DNA from: Bacillus pumilus | GTDB lineage: Bacteria > Bacillota > Bacilli > Bacillales > Bacillaceae | Direction of reading: 5' to 3' | NCBI RefSeq assembly: GCF_003431975.1 | Contig: NZ_CP027116.1 | Location: forward strand, 186,001-250,000 | Length of the DNA: 64,000 bases | Shown: in pieces, positions 56,880 to 64,000 of the stretch | Layout: every line of letters begins with the position of its first letter | Position numbering within the stretch: position 1 is the stretch's first letter | Notes under the pieces: model-generated | Seen by the model: the letters and a program-made list of their open reading frames with translations, nothing else | Told to the model about the DNA's origin: nothing | Databases searched by the model: none | Made by a program: the position numbers and the translations under genes

Positions 56880-57296
56880 ATGAATGACAAGAAACAGGTT
56901 TTAGATCCTGGTCCATTTTTTCATGGGACGAAAGCAGATTTGAAGATTGGAGATCTGCTTGAACCGCTGTATTTATCCAATTTTCAGGAGAAAAAATCGA
57001 ATCATATCTATTTCACCGGAACATTAAATGCGGCCAAGTGGGGTGCTGAATTAGCAAGATCTGATGCGAAAGAGAGAATTTATCTTGTGGAACCGTTAGG
57101 CGAGTTTGAACATGATCCGAATTTGACTAACAAAAAATTTCCCGGCAACCCGACACGTTCTTATCGATCGAAATCCCCTTTGAAAATCGTCGCAGAATTA
57201 GGTTCGTGGGAAAGACATTCCGATGAAGAAATCGAACATATGCTGAGCTCTTTAAAGAAATTAAGTGAAGAAGGAAAAAATGTCATATACGATTGA
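56880..57296 (+). CDS. arr: Rifampin ADP-ribosyltransferase Arr
   Basis: A 138-residue enzyme of the Arr family, which transfers ADP-ribose from NAD to rifamycins and inactivates them. The family blocks are all present: FFHGTKADLKIGDLL, NHIYFTGTLNAAKWGAELA, YLVEPLGEFEHDPN, and NKKFPGNPTRSYRSKSPL. Length is standard. AAGGGG lies nine bases before the ATG. It stands alone at the edge of the AT-rich patch but has a core-like composition. A small inverted repeat CGTAT-N6-ATACG lies at 56834-56849 upstream. Confidence 0.95.
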   Translation: MNDKKQVLDPGPFFHGTKADLKIGDLLEPLYLSNFQEKKSNHIYFTGTLNAAKWGAELARSDAKERIYLVEPLGEFEHDPNLTNKKFPGNPTRSYRSKSPLKIVAELGSWERHSDEEIEHMLSSLKKLSEEGKNVIYD

Positions 57297-57312
57297 TGCT
57301 TCTCAATCACAC

Positions 57313-57348
57313 GAAGGCCGCCTCAACAACAGCTGGGCGGCCTTTTGT
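57313..57348. terminator. Bidirectional terminator between arr and the PRD activator gene
   Basis: AAGGCCGCC and GGGCGGCCTT around a 12-base loop, followed by TTTGTTT. It serves the convergent genes. Confidence 0.82.
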
Positions 57349-57354
57349 TTGATC

Positions 57355-59274
57355 TTATTGAAACAATGCATTCATTAGCTCATCAAATGTTTTTGATTGA
57401 TTCAGTGAGTGAATGCGGTTTGGATTATCCAGTAAATCAACGGCTTGTTCAAAGAATTGATTCATGCAGGCTGCGTCATCTTTATGAATGGCTAATAAAA
57501 AGACAAGTGATACTTGGTTTCCCTGCCAGTCAATCGGCTGTTTTAAGTGTGCGATGGCTACGCAGGATGTGCCTTCATTTGTGATGAGCGGGTGCGGCAT
57601 AGCAATTCCTCTGCCAAGATAGGTAGAAGACATTTGCTCACGATCCAGCACCGAGGATCGGAAAGAAGGCGTGACTAGATGCTGCGCCTCTAAACGGTTG
57701 CATAGTGTGTCTATTACCTCGTCCTTGCTCGATAGATCAGCATTCAATAAGGTCAAATTTTCTTGAAAAAATGCCATCAGCTCTTTAGAGGATGTCCCGT
57801 GTCCATTTAATAAATGAATGACCTCATTCACGCGCTGTACGTCATGATGTTCAAAGAAAGCGCTGACCTGTATGACTGGTTTTCCTTTTGAAGCGAGCGG
57901 GACGGTTGTAATGATGACATCACATGGCAAGGTGGTGCTCATGAGATAATCCTGATAGGAATAGAGCTCGACGATGTCCAGCTCGTGTTGAAAGGCTGCC
58001 TTCAATTTAATTTCGAGCAGTCTTGCTGTCCCTAGTCCAGATCCGCATACGATAATGGCTTTCTTTTTTTGCGAGGTGTCGAGCTGACTTCTTTCAAATG
58101 AAGCAGCGATGTGCAGAGCAACATATGCCGCCTCGTCTTCATTTGGCGTCCGCACCAGCCGTAAGGCATTCAGTCCGCTGACAGCCAAATCAAACGGGTA
58201 TGGATAGGACGTTTTGATCTCATGTAAAAGCGGGTTTTGTAAGGATACACCATATTGGATTCGATTTAATAAGGGCTTCATATGAAGCATCAAATCTTGC
58301 TGCAGGATGTTATCATTTGCAAAACGATGTCCGCTCATTTTCTCAATGTGCTGAAGAAAGACCGCAACCGCCTGCTGAACTTCTATTGTCGTCTGATGCG
58401 GGGCGGCTTCTTTCCACGTTTGATTCGCCAATAGATGCATCACTAAGTAATCTGTTTCATCCTCTAATAAGGTGACGTGAAAGGTGCTGCTCACCTGTTG
58501 TATAATCTTTTGGGCAATTCTCATGTAGACTGGCGATTTTTGTGTGCGAGTGGTACTCGCGGATATTCGCTGGTTTTTTCGTGTCTGCTGAATCGCGATT
58601 GCTAAGTGAATGACTAAATTTTTTAAAGCAATGTCTTTAATGAGCAGAGACTCTTGATACAGGTTTGTTAAAACAATCGATCGAATGGTTTCAAGAGAAA
58701 TATCAGGAAAATGGAGTTGCTCCCGCTCGGTGATATGAGAGAGTGCAGGCTCTTCCTCAAGCAGTAAGTCGGCATAGCATGTTCTTTTTTGCAATTCGTC
58801 TCCTTCTACTTTTAAGCCGAATCCAGGCTTTGAGACAAGGGTCATACCGTAACGGGCTAACAGTTCTCGCCCCTTTTTTAAATCACTGCTGACTGTCATG
58901 CGGCTGATAAACAGTTCTTCAGCCAGTTGGTCAATTTTTAAGTAACCTGATTCAAGCAATAGCTTTCTCATCATAAATCGTACACGCTCTTCTGGCATGA
59001 CGGGGACAAGAGAGCGTGCAGGAAGCTTTTGCTGATGAAGCCAAAGCAGGAAGGCGTCTTGGTCACTTGTTAATAGCGTATAACCCTTTCCGCGTATGGT
59101 TTTAATCATGGCGCCAGCTTCACGTAATTGTTCATTTGCTTCTTTAATTAAATTGCGGATGGAGCGGTCAGATAAGCGAAAAGAGGCAGTGAGCTCCTCC
59201 AGCTTCACGAACCCTTTCGTTTCAAATAGCCGCTGAATCAGCTGATAGGTTCGAGGATCTGCCGTCATCATCAT
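57355..59274 (-). CDS. BglG-family PRD transcriptional activator (ManR/MtlR-like)
   Basis: A 639-residue activator: two N-terminal helix-turn-helix regions (LEELTASFRLSDRSIRNLIKEA and IDQLAEELFISRMTVSSDLKKG), two PRD domains (residues ~190-400), an EIIB-like domain (IIVCGSGLGTARLLEIKL, with Cys) and a C-terminal EIIA-type domain (GIAMPHPL with the His). PTS phosphorylation of these sites sets its activity. It is the last gene of the leftward operon and overlaps the kinase gene by four bases. It probably activates the mannoside operon. Confidence 0.9.
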   Translation of the reverse strand: MMMTADPRTYQLIQRLFETKGFVKLEELTASFRLSDRSIRNLIKEANEQLREAGAMIKTIRGKGYTLLTSDQDAFLLWLHQQKLPARSLVPVMPEERVRFMMRKLLLESGYLKIDQLAEELFISRMTVSSDLKKGRELLARYGMTLVSKPGFGLKVEGDELQKRTCYADLLLEEEPALSHITEREQLHFPDISLETIRSIVLTNLYQESLLIKDIALKNLVIHLAIAIQQTRKNQRISASTTRTQKSPVYMRIAQKIIQQVSSTFHVTLLEDETDYLVMHLLANQTWKEAAPHQTTIEVQQAVAVFLQHIEKMSGHRFANDNILQQDLMLHMKPLLNRIQYGVSLQNPLLHEIKTSYPYPFDLAVSGLNALRLVRTPNEDEAAYVALHIAASFERSQLDTSQKKKAIIVCGSGLGTARLLEIKLKAAFQHELDIVELYSYQDYLMSTTLPCDVIITTVPLASKGKPVIQVSAFFEHHDVQRVNEVIHLLNGHGTSSKELMAFFQENLTLLNADLSSKDEVIDTLCNRLEAQHLVTPSFRSSVLDREQMSSTYLGRGIAMPHPLITNEGTSCVAIAHLKQPIDWQGNQVSLVFLLAIHKDDAACMNQFFEQAVDLLDNPNRIHSLNQSKTFDELMNALFQ

Positions 59275-60155
59275 TGCGCTGCCTCTTCTGCCTGTAAGGC
59301 TTCGGTACCAAGAGCAATTGCGCCCATTAAACCTGATAATCCATCAAAGGAAGGCTTTGTGATGATGTCATGTAAAGGCTTTGGTAGTTTCAAATAGCCG
59401 CCAAGCCGTTTCTCTGTTTCATCAAGAATGAGCGGCAGCATAGCTGGCTGTTTCATCACACCTCCGCCGAGAATGATGCGCTCAGGTGAAAGGGTGAGTA
59501 ATAAATTGGCGGTCATCTGCCCGAGATAGTAGGCATGTAGTGACCAGGCAGGATGATCTTCGGGCAGCATGGGTGCCAGTGTATGATAGCGTCCTTCAAT
59601 TGCAGGTCCAGATGCCAGTCCCTCTAAACAGTCATGATGGATAGGGCAGCAGCCTCCGTAGGAATCATGAGGATGCCGCTGAACAGTGATATGACCCATT
59701 TCTGGATGCAGCAATCCGTGAATGAGGCGGTGTTCAATATAGGCACCGCCGCCTATGCCAGTTCCAACTGTGATGTAGACCAAAGAAGCAGGCTTTTCTG
59801 CTTCGGTTGAATAGCGGGCTTCTCCGAGTGCCGCACAGTTCACATCGGTATCAAGCTTCATCGGGAGCCCAAGGGCTTGTTTTAAGGTTGAGAGGAAAGG
59901 GAATTGGCGCCAGGCTGTTTTGGGGGTGTCTAATATCGTCCCATAGCTTGGGCTTTTCTCATTCACATCGACAGGACCGAAAGCCCCAATGCCAATGGCA
60001 TCGACAGGATGCTTTGTAAAATAATCGATCACTTGCCGGCATGTTTCATCTGGGTTTCCCGTTGCAAAGGAAGTCATGTGTTCAATCGTTCCGTCTGTTG
60101 TTCCGTAGCCGCAGACAAATTTTGTTCCGCCTGCTTCAATGCCTCCAATTCGCAT
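59271..60155 (-). CDS. ROK-family sugar kinase (GmuE/fructokinase-like)
   Basis: A 294-residue kinase with the ATP loop GGIEAGGTKFVCGYG, GAFGPVDV, DTDVNCAALGEA, the catalytic-region VYITVGTGIGGG, and the zinc motif around CCPIHHDCLEG. It is close to B. subtilis GmuE/YdhR fructokinases, which phosphorylate fructose or mannose. In this operon it would phosphorylate mannose released by the mannosidase. I choose ATG 60155, eight bases after GGAGGG; a TTG two codons earlier is too close. Confidence 0.9.
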   Translation of the reverse strand: MRIGGIEAGGTKFVCGYGTTDGTIEHMTSFATGNPDETCRQVIDYFTKHPVDAIGIGAFGPVDVNEKSPSYGTILDTPKTAWRQFPFLSTLKQALGLPMKLDTDVNCAALGEARYSTEAEKPASLVYITVGTGIGGGAYIEHRLIHGLLHPEMGHITVQRHPHDSYGGCCPIHHDCLEGLASGPAIEGRYHTLAPMLPEDHPAWSLHAYYLGQMTANLLLTLSPERIILGGGVMKQPAMLPLILDETEKRLGGYLKLPKPLHDIITKPSFDGLSGLMGAIALGTEALQAEEAAQ

Positions 60156-60172
60156 GATCAATGCCCTCCATT

Positions 60173-60206
60173 AAAGAGGGGCGGAATCCAAATGGACCCC
60201 GCCCCT
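60173..60206 (-). other. GC-rich intercistronic hairpin
   Basis: GGGGCGG and CCGCCCC pair across a ~14-base segment that itself holds TCCATTTGGA. On the minus strand it is followed by TCTTTAA, not a T run. It lies between the mannosidase and kinase genes and may be an mRNA-processing or partial-termination element. Confidence 0.5.
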
Positions 60207-60212
60207 ACATGT

Positions 60213-62876
60213 TCATTTTTTCTTTACAATGTAGGTTTGTACCTGACAAGGTGTGAGCGGTTCAATGTGTAATGATCCATGTTGTGCTTTGAGTATATGT
60301 CCTTCAGGTGTTTCGCCTAAATTCGCTGTTTCTCCGTGCTGTAGAGATGAACTATTGATTGAAGCGGCTGTTTGACGCGTTAAAAATGGATTGAAGAGAC
60401 GGATGACAATGCCTGTTCCATGCTCTTCTTTTTTCAGAGCGCTTAGAATGGCTCCGTCTGTCTCAATGTCAAGCAGGCTATAAGTAGATTGTAAGTCTTC
60501 TTTTTCATCTCGGAAAGAGAAAATTAAACGCCCGTTTAAAAAATCCGCCCGTTCGTAGCATTGAACTGGGGTGGTATACCGTTTGGCAAGCTGTGCTAAA
60601 TGGCCCTCGCTGACTGCGTCTTTGCTATAGTGCATGCCGAAGGAGAACGACAGCGCCCCTTGAAGCTGAGCGTCAGGTGTCTCAACAATTTTTTCACCAG
60701 ATGCGCGTCCTGGACGGTAAAGCAGGTTTTCTTTCCCCATTTTTCCGAAGCAGCGGAAGAGCGTATACGCAATCGTTGTGTAGCCCTCTCCTGTGATTTG
60801 GTATTCTCTCACGCAGTCTGTTAATAGAGCGACACCATATGTTTCATCACGAAGTGCGGTAAAGGATTGCATCGGTTCAATGGTGATCGGCTTTTCTTCC
60901 CAATGTTCATTGTTCCACCATTCAAGCTCTTGTGTAAGTTCTGTTGGGCGTTCGATGGTGCCAAATTGCTGATCGCTCAGTGAAACGCTTGATGCAATGC
61001 CTGTATCAAAGAGGACACGCAGACGATGATCTAACGCATGATTGTCGACATCGACATGAAAACGGATGATAGACTCATCTTTGTTTAATGCCACCTTCGC
61101 TGTGATCGGGAGTGAAGTCGTGACCGATTGCTGAGAACGCTCTTCTAAGTTATATGGGACAGTGAGACGAAGCTGGATGGTGAGCTCTTCCTGCAGGCCA
61201 CTTTTCGATACTGTCATGTCTGCCGAAGATAGATTCTTAGATGACACATACAGATCTTCGCGCGGTGGGGAATAGTTGTAGGAATCCCCATCGTCTCCAT
61301 TGTCTTCAAAGATCATTTGCTCAGAGAAAATCCGGCCTGTTTGTTTATCTGTGATGTCTAGCGATCCGTTGTCATTTGCCACAATGCGGTAATACGTATT
61401 TTCAATCGTGCGTCCTTCTGTTTGTTCCCATGCCGATTCACTTGTTTCATCGAAGACCATACTGACTTGCGAATAACCAACGGATGGTAAGTTGGCCGCT
61501 TCGATCAGTAAAACAGCTTTCCATACTTGTTTTGGCATGTACACATTTTTACTTGGATTAAGTGAAATTTGCTGTGCCAGCACATAATCTGTGACATCGG
61601 TTTTGCTTTTTACTGTGTAGTGAAGCGTTTTTCCATTGGCATCTTTTAGTGTAAAAGGACGTTCCGTGATAAAGGTTTCAACTTCAATGACTTCAGAACG
61701 CTTTGAAGGCAGTGTATTAAATAAAGTAAACGTGATCTCCTGCTCGGTTTGCAGTCGAATAGCGATGAGACGCATGTGTAAGTCTACAAGGTTCTCGGCG
61801 ATTTCTTTTGCTTGCTTGTAGCGGAAGAAGACATCTTGATTCGTCGTATCACTATTACAGCCACCAATGCTGTCATGCGCTGCATTTTCAAACATGAGGT
61901 ACCAAATATCGCGAACCGTATCATGCGGATAGTCGTGTCCGAGTGAATAGCTGATCGTGAGGATAGGCTCCATCACATTGACGAGATAGTTTTCAATTTG
62001 GTTGTTTAAGATTTTTAAATCAGCTCGTGTTGAAAAAATAGATTTGTGAATCCGCATATGCTTTGCATGAATGAGCTCACCTTCTAATGTTTCAAAGGAT
62101 GTTCGCTCTTTTTTCACTGCTGCGATGTAATCTTCTAAACTACTGATTTGATAGTTATGCTCGTCTAGTTCATTGGCTTTTTCTAATAGATCAGGCAGGT
62201 TTTTGCGAATCGGTGCCTGGTCAAAGCCATTTGGGAAATAGACATTCTTTGTGGTGGCCTTTGCTTGCAGCGCACCGATTTTTTCAGATAAAAAGGCTTG
62301 TAAGTCCTCGTCTTTTTCAGGAATATTTCCACCGTAATAGTAGCCAAATGGCAGGTTCACCGCAAAGACCTCACTGCCGTCAGCCCCTTGCCAATTGAAT
62401 TCAGTGTGATTCGTCATATGGTCTGAAACGCCGCGCCAAAAAGCCGTATCCACAATGCCGAAGCCGCGGTAAATTTGAGGCATTTGCGCGGATTGACCGA
62501 AGGAATCAGGGACATAGCCTACCTTCATCACATGACCGAACTGCTGACAGCGTTCAATTCCATATTGCAGGTTCCGTACAATGGATTCACCTGAAATGAC
62601 GAGCTGGTCAGTTTGGGTATACCATGGGCCGATGATGAGACGTTTGGCTGTGACGAGCTTTTTGATTCGATTTTCATCCTCAGGGCGCCATTTCAAGTAA
62701 TCATCCAATAAGGATGCCTGTGCATCGAGCATGAAATAATGGAACCTTTCGTCTGTTTCAAGGGTGTCCAATATGTCCATTACGCTTTTCATTAAGTAGA
62801 TACGGGAGCGGGAGGTGGTGAAATACCATTCCCGGTCCCAGTGAGTATGTGGAATCACATGTACATTGACAGTCAT
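60213..62876 (-). CDS. GH38 alpha-mannosidase (MngB-like)
   Basis: An 887-residue family-38 glycosidase. The zinc-binding HTHWDREWY is at residues 10-18, the nucleophile Asp is in VGYVPDSFGQSAQMPQI near residue 150, and ENAAHDSIGGCNSD follows near residue 334. A long beta-sandwich half completes the fold. Bacterial members linked to a fructose-family PTS, such as E. coli MngB, hydrolyse 6-phosphomannosyl-glycerate; the PTS gene 28 bases upstream supports a phosphorylated mannoside as substrate. The start follows AAAGGTGTC. Confidence 0.92.
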   Translation of the reverse strand: MTVNVHVIPHTHWDREWYFTTSRSRIYLMKSVMDILDTLETDERFHYFMLDAQASLLDDYLKWRPEDENRIKKLVTAKRLIIGPWYTQTDQLVISGESIVRNLQYGIERCQQFGHVMKVGYVPDSFGQSAQMPQIYRGFGIVDTAFWRGVSDHMTNHTEFNWQGADGSEVFAVNLPFGYYYGGNIPEKDEDLQAFLSEKIGALQAKATTKNVYFPNGFDQAPIRKNLPDLLEKANELDEHNYQISSLEDYIAAVKKERTSFETLEGELIHAKHMRIHKSIFSTRADLKILNNQIENYLVNVMEPILTISYSLGHDYPHDTVRDIWYLMFENAAHDSIGGCNSDTTNQDVFFRYKQAKEIAENLVDLHMRLIAIRLQTEQEITFTLFNTLPSKRSEVIEVETFITERPFTLKDANGKTLHYTVKSKTDVTDYVLAQQISLNPSKNVYMPKQVWKAVLLIEAANLPSVGYSQVSMVFDETSESAWEQTEGRTIENTYYRIVANDNGSLDITDKQTGRIFSEQMIFEDNGDDGDSYNYSPPREDLYVSSKNLSSADMTVSKSGLQEELTIQLRLTVPYNLEERSQQSVTTSLPITAKVALNKDESIIRFHVDVDNHALDHRLRVLFDTGIASSVSLSDQQFGTIERPTELTQELEWWNNEHWEEKPITIEPMQSFTALRDETYGVALLTDCVREYQITGEGYTTIAYTLFRCFGKMGKENLLYRPGRASGEKIVETPDAQLQGALSFSFGMHYSKDAVSEGHLAQLAKRYTTPVQCYERADFLNGRLIFSFRDEKEDLQSTYSLLDIETDGAILSALKKEEHGTGIVIRLFNPFLTRQTAASINSSSLQHGETANLGETPEGHILKAQHGSLHIEPLTPCQVQTYIVKKK

Positions 62877-62904
62877 TGATTAACGACACCTTTCTTTGTT
62901 CAAA

Positions 62905-64000
62905 TTATCCTTCTAGCACAAGGTCAAAATCGTCTTCTTCTTTCTGCTTCTGGTCATGTTCTGGTTTTTTCGGTTCTTTTTTCTCAGAGAAGTTCACAAG
63001 CAGGTTGGCACCAATTCCGATGACGAGTGCGCCGGTAAGAGCTCCGATTAAATAAGCCCACCAGTTTCCGACTGAGAAGAATCCGTATAGCCCGCCAATT
63101 GGCGGCATGATGTCATGGACACCTAATAACGCAGCAACACCACTTCCGGCAGCACAAGCGACGACATTCAGCGGAATTAATTTCAAAGGATTGACGAGGG
63201 TAAAAGGAATCGCCCCTTCTGTAATGCCGATAATGCCCATGACAAGACCCCCACGTCCTGCTTCTCTAAAGGTTGGTGAGAAATTGCGTTTTCGAATCAA
63301 TGTTGCAAGCCCGTATCCAAGCGGCGGAATGACAATCGCAATATTGACGAGAATGGCAGGAAGGTAGACGCCTGATAGGAAGAGCGCGTTACCGGCCATC
63401 CAAGCAGATTTATTCACTGGGCCGCCAAGATCGAATCCAATCATTGCGCCTAAAATCAAGGCGAGTGCGAGTGTGCTTGTCCCGTCAGCGACCATACCTT
63501 TGATCCATTCAATTAAAGCCGTGTTCAAAGCGCCTAATGGCCCGCCCAGCAGAACGGACATGAGAAGTCCAGTTAAGCCAACGGTAATGAGCGGTAAGAT
63601 GAGCAGAGGAACAAGTCCGGCTGCGGAGCCTTGAATTTGAATTTTCCGTTTCACAAAAAGAGCGACATATCCTGCGAAGAAGCCTGCAATAACGGCACCG
63701 ATAAATCCAGCATTTGTTGAGCTGGCAAGGGCACCACCGATGAAGCCGGCGGCAAGCCCTGATTTATCCGCAATCGAATAGGCGATAAATCCGGCGAGCA
63801 GGACGTTCATTAAGCCAATACCTGTCCAGCCAACCTGCTCCATTAAATAAGCCCCGTGTAAAATGCCGCCAGCATCCTTATAGGCGTTTAAATCTGAAAC
63901 ACCAAACCCTAATCCGACTAATTTTGCCAAACCAACGATAAGGGAGGCACCAATGATTACAGGAAGAATATAAGAAATACCGGTCATGAGATGGCCTTCA
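62905..64000 (-). CDS. Fructose-family PTS permease, EIIC part (5' end outside window)
   Basis: At least 365 residues of a fructose-type EIIC with about eight to nine helices. HLMTGISYILPVIIGASLIVG at the start of the visible part is internal to full-length EIIBC or EIIABC proteins, and the frame is open to the window edge, so the gene is truncated by the window. GFDLGGPVNKSAWM and ITEGAIPFTLVNP are the conserved substrate-region motifs. The visible end is a charged cytoplasmic tail. It should import the mannoside for the mannosidase gene that follows. Confidence 0.92.
   Translation of the reverse strand, partial: EGHLMTGISYILPVIIGASLIVGLAKLVGLGFGVSDLNAYKDAGGILHGAYLMEQVGWTGIGLMNVLLAGFIAYSIADKSGLAAGFIGGALASSTNAGFIGAVIAGFFAGYVALFVKRKIQIQGSAAGLVPLLILPLITVGLTGLLMSVLLGGPLGALNTALIEWIKGMVADGTSTLALALILGAMIGFDLGGPVNKSAWMAGNALFLSGVYLPAILVNIAIVIPPLGYGLATLIRKRNFSPTFREAGRGGLVMGIIGITEGAIPFTLVNPLKLIPLNVVACAAGSGVAALLGVHDIMPPIGGLYGFFSVGNWWAYLIGALTGALVIGIGANLLVNFSEKKEPKKPEHDQKQKEEDDFDLVLEG

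Overview
The window reads as chromosome of a Bacillus of the pumilus/safensis/altitudinis type. It carries a Bacillus core block (cdaA-cdaR-glmM-glmS with a glmS ribozyme), strong AAGGAGG-type ribosome binding sites, sigma-A promoters, many intrinsic terminators, T-box and purine riboswitches, cre sites, and genes close to B. subtilis glpTQ, pbuE, licT-bglPH, yrkEFHIJ and skfEFGH. The species call is inference. Both window edges cut genes: cdaA on the left and a fructose-family PTS permease on the right.

Layout. 1-5.5 kb: c-di-AMP synthesis and its regulator, then amino-sugar synthesis (glmM, glmS) with the self-cleaving leader. 5.6-10.4 kb: an AT-rich island just downstream of glmS with three co-directional genes, a Dam-type DNA adenine methylase, a HerA-type ATPase and a NurA-type nuclease. 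This is the best candidate here for a poorly described defence system. 10.4-24.7 kb: a run of ABC export modules, most with their own small regulator: yxlEFG-like; ATPase/FtsX permease/PadR; skfEFGH without the skfABC killer genes; GntR/ATPase/permease; and an Xre/membrane-protein pair. 24.7-33 kb: a hydrolase, an amino-acid permease behind a possible attenuator, glpT-glpQ, a SurA-like lipoprotein and yyaL.

33-38.5 kb: small unknown genes, then a CstR-controlled persulfide/sulfane-sulfur operon with three copies of an ATACC-N6-GGTAY operator. 38.5-42 kb: a 58-residue Cys-rich protein, a T-box-controlled archaeal-type prolyl-tRNA synthetase, and an adenine riboswitch with pbuE. 42-50.4 kb: PepSY and YtkA-like proteins, GNAT, MarR, DUF523, aldo/keto reductase, iron-type dehydrogenase and trhO. 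50.5-55 kb: a licT-bglP-bglH beta-glucoside system with cre, RAT and terminator. 55-57.3 kb: an AT-rich accessory patch with a secreted putative toxin, a convergent acidic partner, gene remnants and an arr rifampin ADP-ribosyltransferase. 57.3-64 kb: a leftward PTS / GH38 alpha-mannosidase / ROK kinase / PRD activator operon, probably for mannosyl-glycerate or similar mannosides.

All family calls come from reading motifs and from memory of homologues; no search was run. Start sites were chosen by ribosome-binding-site spacing and are noted where they matter.
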